NCBI GenBank assembly: GCA_965658025.1
Contig: CBFHQL010000007.1
Location: 1-64,000, forward strand
Reading direction: 5' to 3'
Length of the DNA: 64,000 nt
Source of the DNA: UBA3537 sp965658025
Lineage (GTDB): Bacteria > Bacteroidota > Bacteroidia > Flavobacteriales > Flavobacteriaceae
A program made the translations under genes and the position numbers. Under the pieces are notes generated by a model, which saw only the letters and a program-made list of their open reading frames with translations, was not told the origin of the DNA and ran no database searches. Of the stretch, positions 35,014 to 42,196 are shown one piece after another (position 1 is the stretch's first letter; each line of letters begins with the position of its first letter).

Positions 35014-35047
35014 AATCCCTCTTTCTCCGCAAAAGAAAACCCACAAC
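35014..35047 (+). repeat. 34-bp direct repeat, second copy (putative attachment scar)
   Basis: Exact copy of 34845-34878. Just upstream, GGGAT and ATCCC flank CATAATATA, which restores a T-arm-like hairpin, so the copy resembles the 3' third of a tRNA. It marks the tRNA-side edge of the accessory genes. Confidence 0.75.
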
Positions 35048-35153
35048 GGTCCCGTATAAGAATAGTAGCGGATTTCTACTCACTAACCTTTAGATTTTAC
35101 ACTTGCCTTTGTTTTATGTTTCTCTTTCGTATTATCACTTGAACTGCTATTAC

Positions 35154-36263
35154 TTATACACATTGTTGTGGGCTGTATTTTTCTATGATATTTATTGTCA
35201 ATAATTCTAATTCGTGTGTTATATTTTCAATTATTTCAACTTCTTCATCTTCGATATCTCGATAATTATGGACTATTAAGTTCCTAACATCGTAAATTAA
35301 ATCACCAAGAGTATTTCTGATTTTTTTCTTATGAGCTATTAATAAGTCTTTACAATCTCTTTCTAAATTTGGAATATCAAAGTCAGTTTTATTTTCATTT
35401 AGACAATCAACTACTTTTTTAATATTACTCCTTTCTTTTCCAAGTTCATTAATTTTTTCAATGAAGTCATTTTTAACAATATCACCATCATTAAATTCTT
35501 GAATGAGTTTGTTGAATACTACATCGAACCTTTCAGTCAGAATATATTCGATAATCTGATAAAGTATATGGAATCTTATTAAATGATGACCTAATGATTT
35601 TAAATGTTTAGAAAATAATTCCGAAAAGAATCTATCACTATCTATATCTCTTTGAGATTTATAAAGGTTCAATTTTACTTTACCTCTATATCCTAAACAA
35701 TAAGTGTTTTTTTGACTGAAATTTAATATGTTCTTTATCTCATTCTTTTTGTAATACCCATACTTAGATAGACTTGGGATATAGTTTTTAATCGAAAAAT
35801 CGGGAATTTTAGAAGTGTTTTCATTTGAGAGTATAAGTATGATTGGATTATCTTTATAAATGTCTGAAATATTGTATTGTTCTAAATCATCTTTTAAAGT
35901 AATAGATTTTTCATTTGCTAATAGTAGTAATTGAAATGCTACATACTTATACTTATTCAAATGGTCATTATCATAAAAATCATTTTCATTACCCTCCAAA
36001 TTTGATAAAGGAAAAATCCAACCTAATCTAATTTTTGCAAGTTTATCAAAGATTTGAAAAACATCATTTTCAGCGTTTAAGTAATTGTTTTCAAAAAGAA
36101 CTAACTCAAAATTAGTATTAGAATATTCCTCATCTAAAATTGGTTGATATTCAACTAAAATTGAATTTAAACTTTCTTTATCTGAAACTTTAAAGAAAGT
36201 ATTCGAGCCATCTTTTATTAATTCAAGGTCAGATAAACTTTTCCCTGTATAATCTATAGGCAT
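35154..36263 (-). CDS. HEPN-domain protein, candidate RNase effector
   Basis: A 369-residue soluble protein without signal peptide. The N-terminal ~200 residues match no family I recognise. The C-terminal ~150 residues are helical and contain RNLIVHNYR (Arg327, Asn328, His332), which fits the R-polar-x3-H signature of active HEPN ribonucleases; the preceding helix is FHILYQIIEYILTERFD. HEPN proteins are common toxins and antiphage RNases. It starts one base after the DUF262/DGQHR-like gene ends, so they are co-translated. Base composition is clearly more AT-rich than the flanking core genes. The HEPN call is good by motif; defence function is inference. Confidence 0.7.
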   Translation of the reverse strand: MPIDYTGKSLSDLELIKDGSNTFFKVSDKESLNSILVEYQPILDEEYSNTNFELVLFENNYLNAENDVFQIFDKLAKIRLGWIFPLSNLEGNENDFYDNDHLNKYKYVAFQLLLLANEKSITLKDDLEQYNISDIYKDNPIILILSNENTSKIPDFSIKNYIPSLSKYGYYKKNEIKNILNFSQKNTYCLGYRGKVKLNLYKSQRDIDSDRFFSELFSKHLKSLGHHLIRFHILYQIIEYILTERFDVVFNKLIQEFNDGDIVKNDFIEKINELGKERSNIKKVVDCLNENKTDFDIPNLERDCKDLLIAHKKKIRNTLGDLIYDVRNLIVHNYRDIEDEEVEIIENITHELELLTINIIEKYSPQQCV

Positions 36264-36264
36264 A

Positions 36265-37443
36265 CTATTGGGTTTTTCTTAAATAGGTAGAAAATGCCTC
36301 ATCAATAGATTTATTAAAATCCAGATAGGAATCACTTTTTTTGTCAAATAGTTCTCGAAAAAAATGATGAAAAAACATTCTTTGGTCATTACCAATTTTC
36401 TTAGCAACTTTTCTAATATAATCAAGTTTCGTTATGTAATTATTAAAAGTAGAATTTACATCACCTAATTGAATGTCATTGTAAAGATTTGGAGTGTCAT
36501 TTAAGTCTTCGATTGAATTGAAGTCAATTAATTTACCAATTGCAGAACCAAATCCGGTCATTAATTGTGTTCTTTTGAAAAGTTTCATAGCATCTTTTCC
36601 AAAAGGTTGACCAGATAATGCAGTATCCAATGTTTTATCATCAAACTCCCAGCCATTAGCTTTTTCAACTAAGGTTTGCACTAAACCATCATATGCTTTT
36701 AAATAGTCGACAAATAAATCATTATCTAAATTTTTGGTAGATAATTTTTCTAAACTTTCAATATTCTCTAATACAGAATTCCTATCCATAGGTAGGTAAT
36801 TGCGGTCTAAATATGAGTTGAATCCTTCAACAATTTCTTTGAACTTATATTCTTTGTTGCCTTTAGGCGTCTTATCCTGAGATTCTAGTAATAAAGTTAT
36901 ACCTCCTAAATCTTGCTCTAAATAGTCCGAGTAAAGAATTTCTATTTGATGCCTCATAGACATTGGTGTTTGACCAGTGTTTAGTGTCAACATACGATAT
37001 AAGATTCCAATCTTATTAATTCCCAAATAAATTTCAATTCTTAATTTTTGTGAGCTAAGTTTTTTTAATGACTCTTCATCTTGAGAAGATTCTAAATCTT
37101 TAAATAAATCACGTAGTGTGAAAGTTCTTTGAAGTCCATCCAATATTATTAGTCGATTCTGTTCTTTAATTATATAATCTGTAATTTGTTTTTCTTCAAA
37201 TCCTTTTTCTGGGTCAAAATCTTTGTCCGATAAAGCAAGTACGATTGGTGGAACAATACAGCCTTCTAATAAATCCTTTTTTAACAAGCTATAAACAGTT
37301 GAAGATGATTTCACTCTTCGCCTTTGAAATTCATTTTTGTCTAAAATTGATTTGGACATCTGATAATAATCCTCAAGATTAATTTCAAACAAAAGATTGT
37401 ATGCTTTTATTCGATTATCAAATATTTTGTTGATTAATTTCAT
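36265..37443 (-). CDS. DUF262/DGQHR-like protein (ParB-like fold)
   Basis: A 392-residue soluble protein. IILDGLQRTFTLRDL (around residues 99-113) is a variant of the DGQQR/DGQHR signature shared by DUF262 and DndB-like proteins, and LNTGQTPMSMRHQIEILYSD (from residue 154) matches the conserved second block of these families. The Q after G is replaced (DGLQR). Such domains occur in GmrSD restriction and Dnd-type systems, where they bind or hydrolyse nucleotides. The remaining C-terminal ~200 residues are helical and unassigned. It lies 12 bases after the lipoprotein gene and one base before the HEPN gene. Confidence 0.7.
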   Translation of the reverse strand: MKLINKIFDNRIKAYNLLFEINLEDYYQMSKSILDKNEFQRRRVKSSSTVYSLLKKDLLEGCIVPPIVLALSDKDFDPEKGFEEKQITDYIIKEQNRLIILDGLQRTFTLRDLFKDLESSQDEESLKKLSSQKLRIEIYLGINKIGILYRMLTLNTGQTPMSMRHQIEILYSDYLEQDLGGITLLLESQDKTPKGNKEYKFKEIVEGFNSYLDRNYLPMDRNSVLENIESLEKLSTKNLDNDLFVDYLKAYDGLVQTLVEKANGWEFDDKTLDTALSGQPFGKDAMKLFKRTQLMTGFGSAIGKLIDFNSIEDLNDTPNLYNDIQLGDVNSTFNNYITKLDYIRKVAKKIGNDQRMFFHHFFRELFDKKSDSYLDFNKSIDEAFSTYLRKTQ

Positions 37444-37455
37444 ATTCTGTTTTTT

Positions 37456-38358
37456 TTATAATTTTTTAAGTAGAACATAATCATTATCAAAATCCTCTAC
37501 TTTTAAAATTCGTTTCGGATTGCAAGAACTTTCTCGATAAGCAATTTCGGGATTTCCATAATCAACTTTTGTGCGATTAAAACACGCTTGCTTTTTTAGA
37601 ACCACATAAATTTTTCCGCTTTTCAAATCATCATTTGATAGCTCAACACCACAATTGAATGGAATTGTTTTTGAATGAGCAAAATCATTTCCATAATCAG
37701 CGTAGTTTCCAAGATATGAGCCATAATCTTTCCATCTCCTAAATTTGTAACCAAGTGTTCCTAAAAGTCTCAATTCGCCATTGTCCATTTGATAAACTAA
37801 AATTGGTGGTAAAGACGGATTATTATTTTCGGAAGTAACCGAAACTCTCGTCATAATATGGCTATTTCCTCTTTGTGCGTCTCTTAAAAAATATTGACTA
37901 CCGTAATCATCAAACGACCAACGTTTTCCTTTCCATACTTTATCAAATCGTAGAGATAAATCTCCATATTTAACTCTTGTTGTAGGTTTTAAAACTTTGT
38001 AACCAAGTGCTTTTTTTCTTTCCGCTTCAATTCTTTTTTGTTCAATTGTCCTTTCGATTTTCGCTATTTCTTTTGAAGCAGTACTTGCGTCATTAGTTCC
38101 TTTGTAATTATCTACAATTCCTTGAAATTCAGTTTTAGCACCAGTCAAATTGTTTTCTGAAAGGAATTTTTTTGCACGAATGAATCTATTTTCTGCCGTA
38201 TTTTTTATTTCGGTCAATTCAGCCGAACAATTATTCAATTCCGTTTTGGTTTTTTCAAGTTCAGCTTTTAATTCGGACAACTGCTTTTTAGTTTCTCCGT
38301 CAGAGCAACTTAAAATCGAAAGTATTAAAATTGAAAAGATGGTTAGTTTAAATTTCAT
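37456..38358 (-). CDS. Coiled-coil lipoprotein of unknown function
   Basis: A 300-residue protein. A lipobox (ILSILSC, Cys18) is followed by a coiled coil (about residues 23-55), a helical repeat-like part (RAKKFLSENNLTGAKTEFQG) and a C-terminal ~150-residue strand-rich domain rich in Tyr and Trp (FRRWKDYGSYLGNYADYGND). No family is recognised. It is the first gene of a run with the DUF262-like and HEPN genes, but envelope location makes a direct role in the same system uncertain. Confidence 0.75.
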   Translation of the reverse strand: MKFKLTIFSILILSILSCSDGETKKQLSELKAELEKTKTELNNCSAELTEIKNTAENRFIRAKKFLSENNLTGAKTEFQGIVDNYKGTNDASTASKEIAKIERTIEQKRIEAERKKALGYKVLKPTTRVKYGDLSLRFDKVWKGKRWSFDDYGSQYFLRDAQRGNSHIMTRVSVTSENNNPSLPPILVYQMDNGELRLLGTLGYKFRRWKDYGSYLGNYADYGNDFAHSKTIPFNCGVELSNDDLKSGKIYVVLKKQACFNRTKVDYGNPEIAYRESSCNPKRILKVEDFDNDYVLLKKL

Positions 38359-38416
38359 ATGTTGGTTTTTAATGTACGCTAACTTGTTTAAATCCGCACC
38401 CTTTCGACTTTTTTTA

Positions 38417-38463
38417 GTTTATCGAATGTTGTTGAGTTTATCGAATGTTTTTGAGTTTATCGA
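38417..38463. repeat. 19-bp tandem repeat, about 2.5 copies
   Basis: Two units beginning GTTTATCGAATGTT (38417-38435 and 38436-38454, one mismatch) and a third partial GTTTATCGA. It lies upstream of the lipoprotein operon; the rest of 38359-38570 shows no gene. Confidence 0.7.
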
Positions 38464-38570
38464 AAAAAGCTCAAGGAAAGCGTTTATTTCTTTTATATTT
38501 TATTTTTTTATTCGAAAGTCATACTAAACTTGTTTTAGTGTCTAGTGTCCTCTTTGTTGAGTATATACAC

Positions 38571-38960
38571 TCATCCCCAAACCACTTCTAGTTTTTCTAA
38601 TTCTGCGTCTAATTCTTTTAATGAATTAGAATCAATGATTTGTGTATTTATAGTCATTTCTTTTCGGTCTGTTTTGATGATATAATCCCCAGCAAACTTT
38701 TTAATTCGTTTGATTTCAGTAAGTTTTAATTCTTTTCCTAGAGGGCCATTGATTCTAATTATACCATCTTCTATAGTGATATATTTATATTTTTTTTGAT
38801 AAAAAAATATCCCTAAATAACTAAAAGACATCACAATCCAACCATAATCTATCCAATTAAGTTCTTCTTTTTCAAAAATTCCCACAATGAACCATATTAT
38901 CCAGACCAATGCTAAAATTAAATTTACATTCAAAATTTTATTTTTATATTTCACTTTCAT
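38571..38960 (-). CDS. Small membrane protein with two helices and a PH-like tail
   Basis: A protein of about 129 residues starting MKVKYKNKIL. Two hydrophobic segments (NLILALVWIIWFIVGIF and YGWIVMSFSYLGIFFY) are followed by a ~75-residue cytosolic part with a strand pattern (YITIEDGIIRINGPLGKELK) like bacterial PH-type or EbsA-like domains. The start at 38960 is preferred over 38975. No partner is evident; function unknown. Confidence 0.65.
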   Translation of the reverse strand: MKVKYKNKILNVNLILALVWIIWFIVGIFEKEELNWIDYGWIVMSFSYLGIFFYQKKYKYITIEDGIIRINGPLGKELKLTEIKRIKKFAGDYIIKTDRKEMTINTQIIDSNSLKELDAELEKLEVVWG

Positions 38961-39041
38961 TTTTAATGGATACATGTATTTATCGACGTCGAAAAAAATT
39001 CAGCGTAACTGAACAGGTTCCAAAAATCTTCAAGAAAAAAT

Positions 39042-39066
39042 AAATACTATAGATCTATAGGTATTT
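39042..39066. repeat. Imperfect palindrome around AGATCT
   Basis: CTATAGATCTATAG is a perfect 14-bp palindrome, extended by AAATAC and GTATTT with a one-base offset. It lies between the accessory block and the nitroreductase promoter. Confidence 0.6.
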
Positions 39067-39158
39067 CATGGTATGAAGAATAAATTTGGGACTTTATTCA
39101 TTGTAAATATATAAAAAATTTTAAAATTTCATTAGGTCTTCATCGTTCTAAAATTCCT

Positions 39159-39166
39159 TATTTTTG
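39159..39166 (+). promoter_or_regulatory. Housekeeping promoter -7 box for the nitroreductase operon
   Basis: TATTTTTG, 15 bases before the ATG at 39182. It overlaps the first possible start codon at 39164, which supports 39182 as the true start. Confidence 0.55.
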
Positions 39167-39181
39167 TGCAAAACAAAACAT

Positions 39182-39814
39182 ATGAGTCTACTCGACGCCC
39201 TTAAATGGCGCTATGCCACCAAAAAATTTGACAGCAACAAAGTCATTTCCGCATCAGATTTAGAAAAAATAAAAGAAGGATTTAGTCTTTCCGCTTCGTC
39301 CTATGGGTTACAACCCGTAGAACTTTTGTTGGTACACAACAAAACCATTCAAAGCGAACTGGTGCCTTTGGCCATGAATCAACAACAAGTGGCACAGGCC
39401 TCTCATGTTGCTATTTTTTGTGTTAAAACGTCATTGGACGCCGATTATGTGGTAGACTATTTTGAGCGCATCAAAGCCATTCGTGAAACCCCAGACGAAA
39501 TTTTGGCGCCCTACAGAGCACACATCATTGAAAGTTTTGCTGCCAAAACACATGAGGACGTACAGCTTTGGGGCACAAAGCAGGCCTATGTAGCGATGGG
39601 CAATCTTTTGGCGGTTTGTGCCGACCTAAACATTGATGCTTGTCCTATGGAGGGCTTTGAACCTCAAAAAATTGACGACTATTTCGATTTAAAAGCGAAA
39701 GGATTAAAATCTGTACTGCTTATGCCTATGGGCTACAGAGCAGAAGACGACCCTTTTGCCAGCATGAAAAAAGTCCGTAAACCCATTGCTGAATCTGTAA
39801 CTGAAATTTCCTAA
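39182..39814 (+). CDS. NAD(P)H-dependent nitroreductase family oxidoreductase
   Basis: A 210-residue flavoprotein of the NfsB-like group. The family pattern starts with LDALKWRYATKKFD, then SASSYGLQPVELLLV, and ends with GFEPQKIDDYFDL and VLLMPMGYRAEDD for FMN binding. It uses FMN to reduce quinones or nitro compounds; the physiological substrate is unknown. It is followed after one base by the DegT-family aminotransferase, so the two form an operon. Confidence 0.9.
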   Translation: MSLLDALKWRYATKKFDSNKVISASDLEKIKEGFSLSASSYGLQPVELLLVHNKTIQSELVPLAMNQQQVAQASHVAIFCVKTSLDADYVVDYFERIKAIRETPDEILAPYRAHIIESFAAKTHEDVQLWGTKQAYVAMGNLLAVCADLNIDACPMEGFEPQKIDDYFDLKAKGLKSVLLMPMGYRAEDDPFASMKKVRKPIAESVTEIS

Positions 39815-39815
39815 T

Positions 39816-41012
39816 ATGCCTGGATTTGAACTTTTTGGCGATGCCGAACGTAAAGAAGTCAACGATGTGTTGGACTCTGGCGTTTTGATGCGTTATGGTT
39901 TTGATGGCCTACGCAAAGGCCATTGGAAAGCCAAAGATTTAGAAGCAGAGATTCAAAAACGTTTTGCGGTGCAGCACGCCCAACTGGTGAGCAATGGTAC
40001 CGCTGCGGTGAGTATGGCACTTGCGGTTTCTGGTGTAGGGGCGGGAGATGAAGTCATTATGCCGAGTTTTACGTTTGTGGCTAGTTTTGAAGCTATCCTA
40101 ATGATGGGGGCCACACCAATAGTTGTAGATATTGACGACACCTTAACCCTTGATATCGACGCTGTTAAGGCCGCTATTACGCCAAAAACTAAAGCCATTA
40201 TGCCCGTGCATATGTGTGGGAGTATGGCCAATCTTGATGCTTTAAAATCTGTTTGTGATGAACACAACTTGTTGTTAATCGAAGATGCTTGCCAAGCCAT
40301 TGGCGGTACATACAACGGCAAAGCATTGGGAACTATCGGCGATTTGGGTTGTTTTTCTTTTGATTTTGTCAAAACAGTCACTTGTGGCGAAGGGGGAGGA
40401 GTCATCACCAATAACGAAGATTATGCACAACGCCTCGATCATTTTAGTGATCACGGACATGACCATATCGGTTCTGACCGTGGGGCAGAAGAGCATCCGT
40501 ATTTGGGCTACAATTTTCGAATTTCTGAACTTAATGCCGCTGTTGGCTTAGCGCAATTTAGACGTATCGATGAGTTTTTGGCCCTTCAAAAAAAGCATTA
40601 CACCATAATAAGACAAGAATTAGAAGCCCTTTCATCCGTTACCTTTCGGACAGTTCCAGAAGGTGGGGAGGAAAGTTATGCGTTTTTAAATTTCTTTTTG
40701 GACGATTTGGACACCGCCAGAGCGGTTAGTAAAGAATTTAAAGCCAATGGCGTTGATGTGTGTTTTCATTATTACGACAACAATTGGCATTATATCCGTA
40801 AATGGGAACACCTAAAAGAACAAAAATCGCTTTATCCTTTGTCTAAAGAAATAACGCAAGGATTAAACGATTTAAAAGACAAAGATTTTTCTAAATCCGA
40901 CCATTATATAGGGCGTAACATTTCGTGTTTGATTAAATTGTCCTGGACGGAAGACGAAGTGCACCACAGAGCTAAAACAATGGCGCAGTGTATACAAAAA
41001 GTGTGTGGCTAG
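39816..41012 (+). CDS. DegT/DnrJ/EryC1/StrS family aminotransferase
   Basis: A 398-residue PLP-dependent aminotransferase of the sugar-aminotransferase family. SNGTAAVSMALAVSG, the DACQAIGGTYNGKALGTIGD segment and FSFDFVKTVTCGEGGGV with the PLP lysine are clear. These enzymes transaminate nucleotide-linked keto-sugars, for example for surface polysaccharides, but no other sugar-nucleotide genes are nearby, so the substrate is open. The stop TAG overlaps the convergent ribB stop within CTAG. Confidence 0.88.
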   Translation: MPGFELFGDAERKEVNDVLDSGVLMRYGFDGLRKGHWKAKDLEAEIQKRFAVQHAQLVSNGTAAVSMALAVSGVGAGDEVIMPSFTFVASFEAILMMGATPIVVDIDDTLTLDIDAVKAAITPKTKAIMPVHMCGSMANLDALKSVCDEHNLLLIEDACQAIGGTYNGKALGTIGDLGCFSFDFVKTVTCGEGGGVITNNEDYAQRLDHFSDHGHDHIGSDRGAEEHPYLGYNFRISELNAAVGLAQFRRIDEFLALQKKHYTIIRQELEALSSVTFRTVPEGGEESYAFLNFFLDDLDTARAVSKEFKANGVDVCFHYYDNNWHYIRKWEHLKEQKSLYPLSKEITQGLNDLKDKDFSKSDHYIGRNISCLIKLSWTEDEVHHRAKTMAQCIQKVCG

Positions 41013-42157
41013 TAGTTGATATAATCTACAATTTCAAGACCGTAGCCAATCATTCCAACACGCTTTTTCTGTTTGCTATTCGAAATTAAATTCAATTTTT
41101 GAATGTTTAGGTCGTGAAGAATTTGTGCACCAATCCCAAAATCTTTTTCATCCATACTGATGTTTGGCGCTTTTGCAACCGTACCACTTTTTTGAATGTC
41201 TTTTAAAACGTCTAAGCGCTTTAGTGTTTTTTGTGGGCTCGAATTTTGATTGATAAAGATAATAGCACCTTTTCCCTCCTTATTGATCACGCGAAACATT
41301 TCATCTAATTTTTTATCGGCATTATTGGTGAGTGTACCCAGAATATCGTTGTTGACCAATGTAGAATTGATACGGGTAGGGATGGTTTCCTCCGAATTCC
41401 ATTGCCCTTTAGTGAGGGCTATATGGACGGCATCGTTGGTCGTTTGTTGGTAAGACCGCAGTCTAAAACTCCCAAAACGAGTTTCAATTTGAAAATCATG
41501 TTTTTTGGCAATCAACGAGTCGTGTTGCATACGGTAGGCCACAAGGTCTTCAATGGAAATGATTTTTAAATCAAATTTTTTGGCCACCTCTTTCAATTGG
41601 GGTAGGCGTGCCATAGTGCCGTCTTCATTCAAAATTTCAACCAAAATACCAGCGGGTTGAAATCCAGCCAATCGGGCCAAATCTACTGCTGCTTCAGTGT
41701 GTCCTGTTCGTCTTAAAACTCCACCATTTTTTGCTTTAAGTGGGAAAATATGCCCTGGACGACCAAGATCGTGGGGCTTTGTTTCTTTGTCCACCAAGGC
41801 CTTTATGGTTTTGGCGCGATCGGAAACTGAAATTCCTGTTGTACAACCATGACCAATCAAATCTACAGAAACCGTAAATTGTGTATGGTGCAATACCGTA
41901 TTGTTTTGAACCATCATGTTTAAATCCAATTCAGCACATCGAGTTTCGGTCAACGGTGCACATATAAGTCCACGGCCATGAGTCGCCATAAAATTGATCA
42001 TTTCGGGCGTTACGGCTTCGGCAGCAGCTATAAAATCCCCTTCGTTCTCGCGGTGTTCATCGTCCACTACAACCACCACCTTGCCCGCTTTGATGTCTGC
42101 AATGGCCTCTTGAATGGTGTTGAGTTTTTGTTCTAAAGTTGATTGTTCTGTTGCCAT
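41009..42157 (-). CDS. ribB: RibB, DHBP synthase with degenerate GTP cyclohydrolase II domain
   Basis: Makes 3,4-dihydroxy-2-butanone 4-phosphate from ribulose 5-phosphate for riboflavin synthesis. The RibB half (residues 1-210) is intact: DDEHRENEGDF, HGRGLICAPLT, DRAKTIKALV and HDLGRPGHIFPL. The C-terminal RibA-like half (residues 215-382) keeps the fold (FGSFRLRSYQ) but has lost the zinc cysteines: the usual CxxGDxxxSxRCDCG region reads STLVNNDILGTLTNNADK, and the YLRQEGRG motif is gone. It probably acts only as RibB, with a separate RibA elsewhere. Confidence 0.9.
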   Translation of the reverse strand: MATEQSTLEQKLNTIQEAIADIKAGKVVVVVDDEHRENEGDFIAAAEAVTPEMINFMATHGRGLICAPLTETRCAELDLNMMVQNNTVLHHTQFTVSVDLIGHGCTTGISVSDRAKTIKALVDKETKPHDLGRPGHIFPLKAKNGGVLRRTGHTEAAVDLARLAGFQPAGILVEILNEDGTMARLPQLKEVAKKFDLKIISIEDLVAYRMQHDSLIAKKHDFQIETRFGSFRLRSYQQTTNDAVHIALTKGQWNSEETIPTRINSTLVNNDILGTLTNNADKKLDEMFRVINKEGKGAIIFINQNSSPQKTLKRLDVLKDIQKSGTVAKAPNISMDEKDFGIGAQILHDLNIQKLNLISNSKQKKRVGMIGYGLEIVDYINY

Positions 42158-42170
42158 GAATTATTTTTTG

Positions 42171-42178
42171 CAAAGATA
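42171..42178 (-). promoter_or_regulatory. Housekeeping promoter -7 box for ribB
   Basis: TATCTTTG on the minus strand, 13 bases before the ribB ATG, just downstream of the LptF/G-like gene stop. Confidence 0.5.
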
Positions 42179-42196
42179 GGAGAACCCTATTAAAAC

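Noticed and set aside
35150..35175. GTTGTGGG near the HEPN gene end as a third att copy
   Set aside because: Only eight bases match the 34-bp repeat, which is expected by chance.
38417..38463. Possible CRISPR array
   Set aside because: Units are head to tail with no unique spacers, and no cas genes are in the window.
42158..42196. FMN riboswitch before ribB
   Set aside because: The space upstream is under 40 bases and holds only a promoter box, so there is no room for the aptamer.
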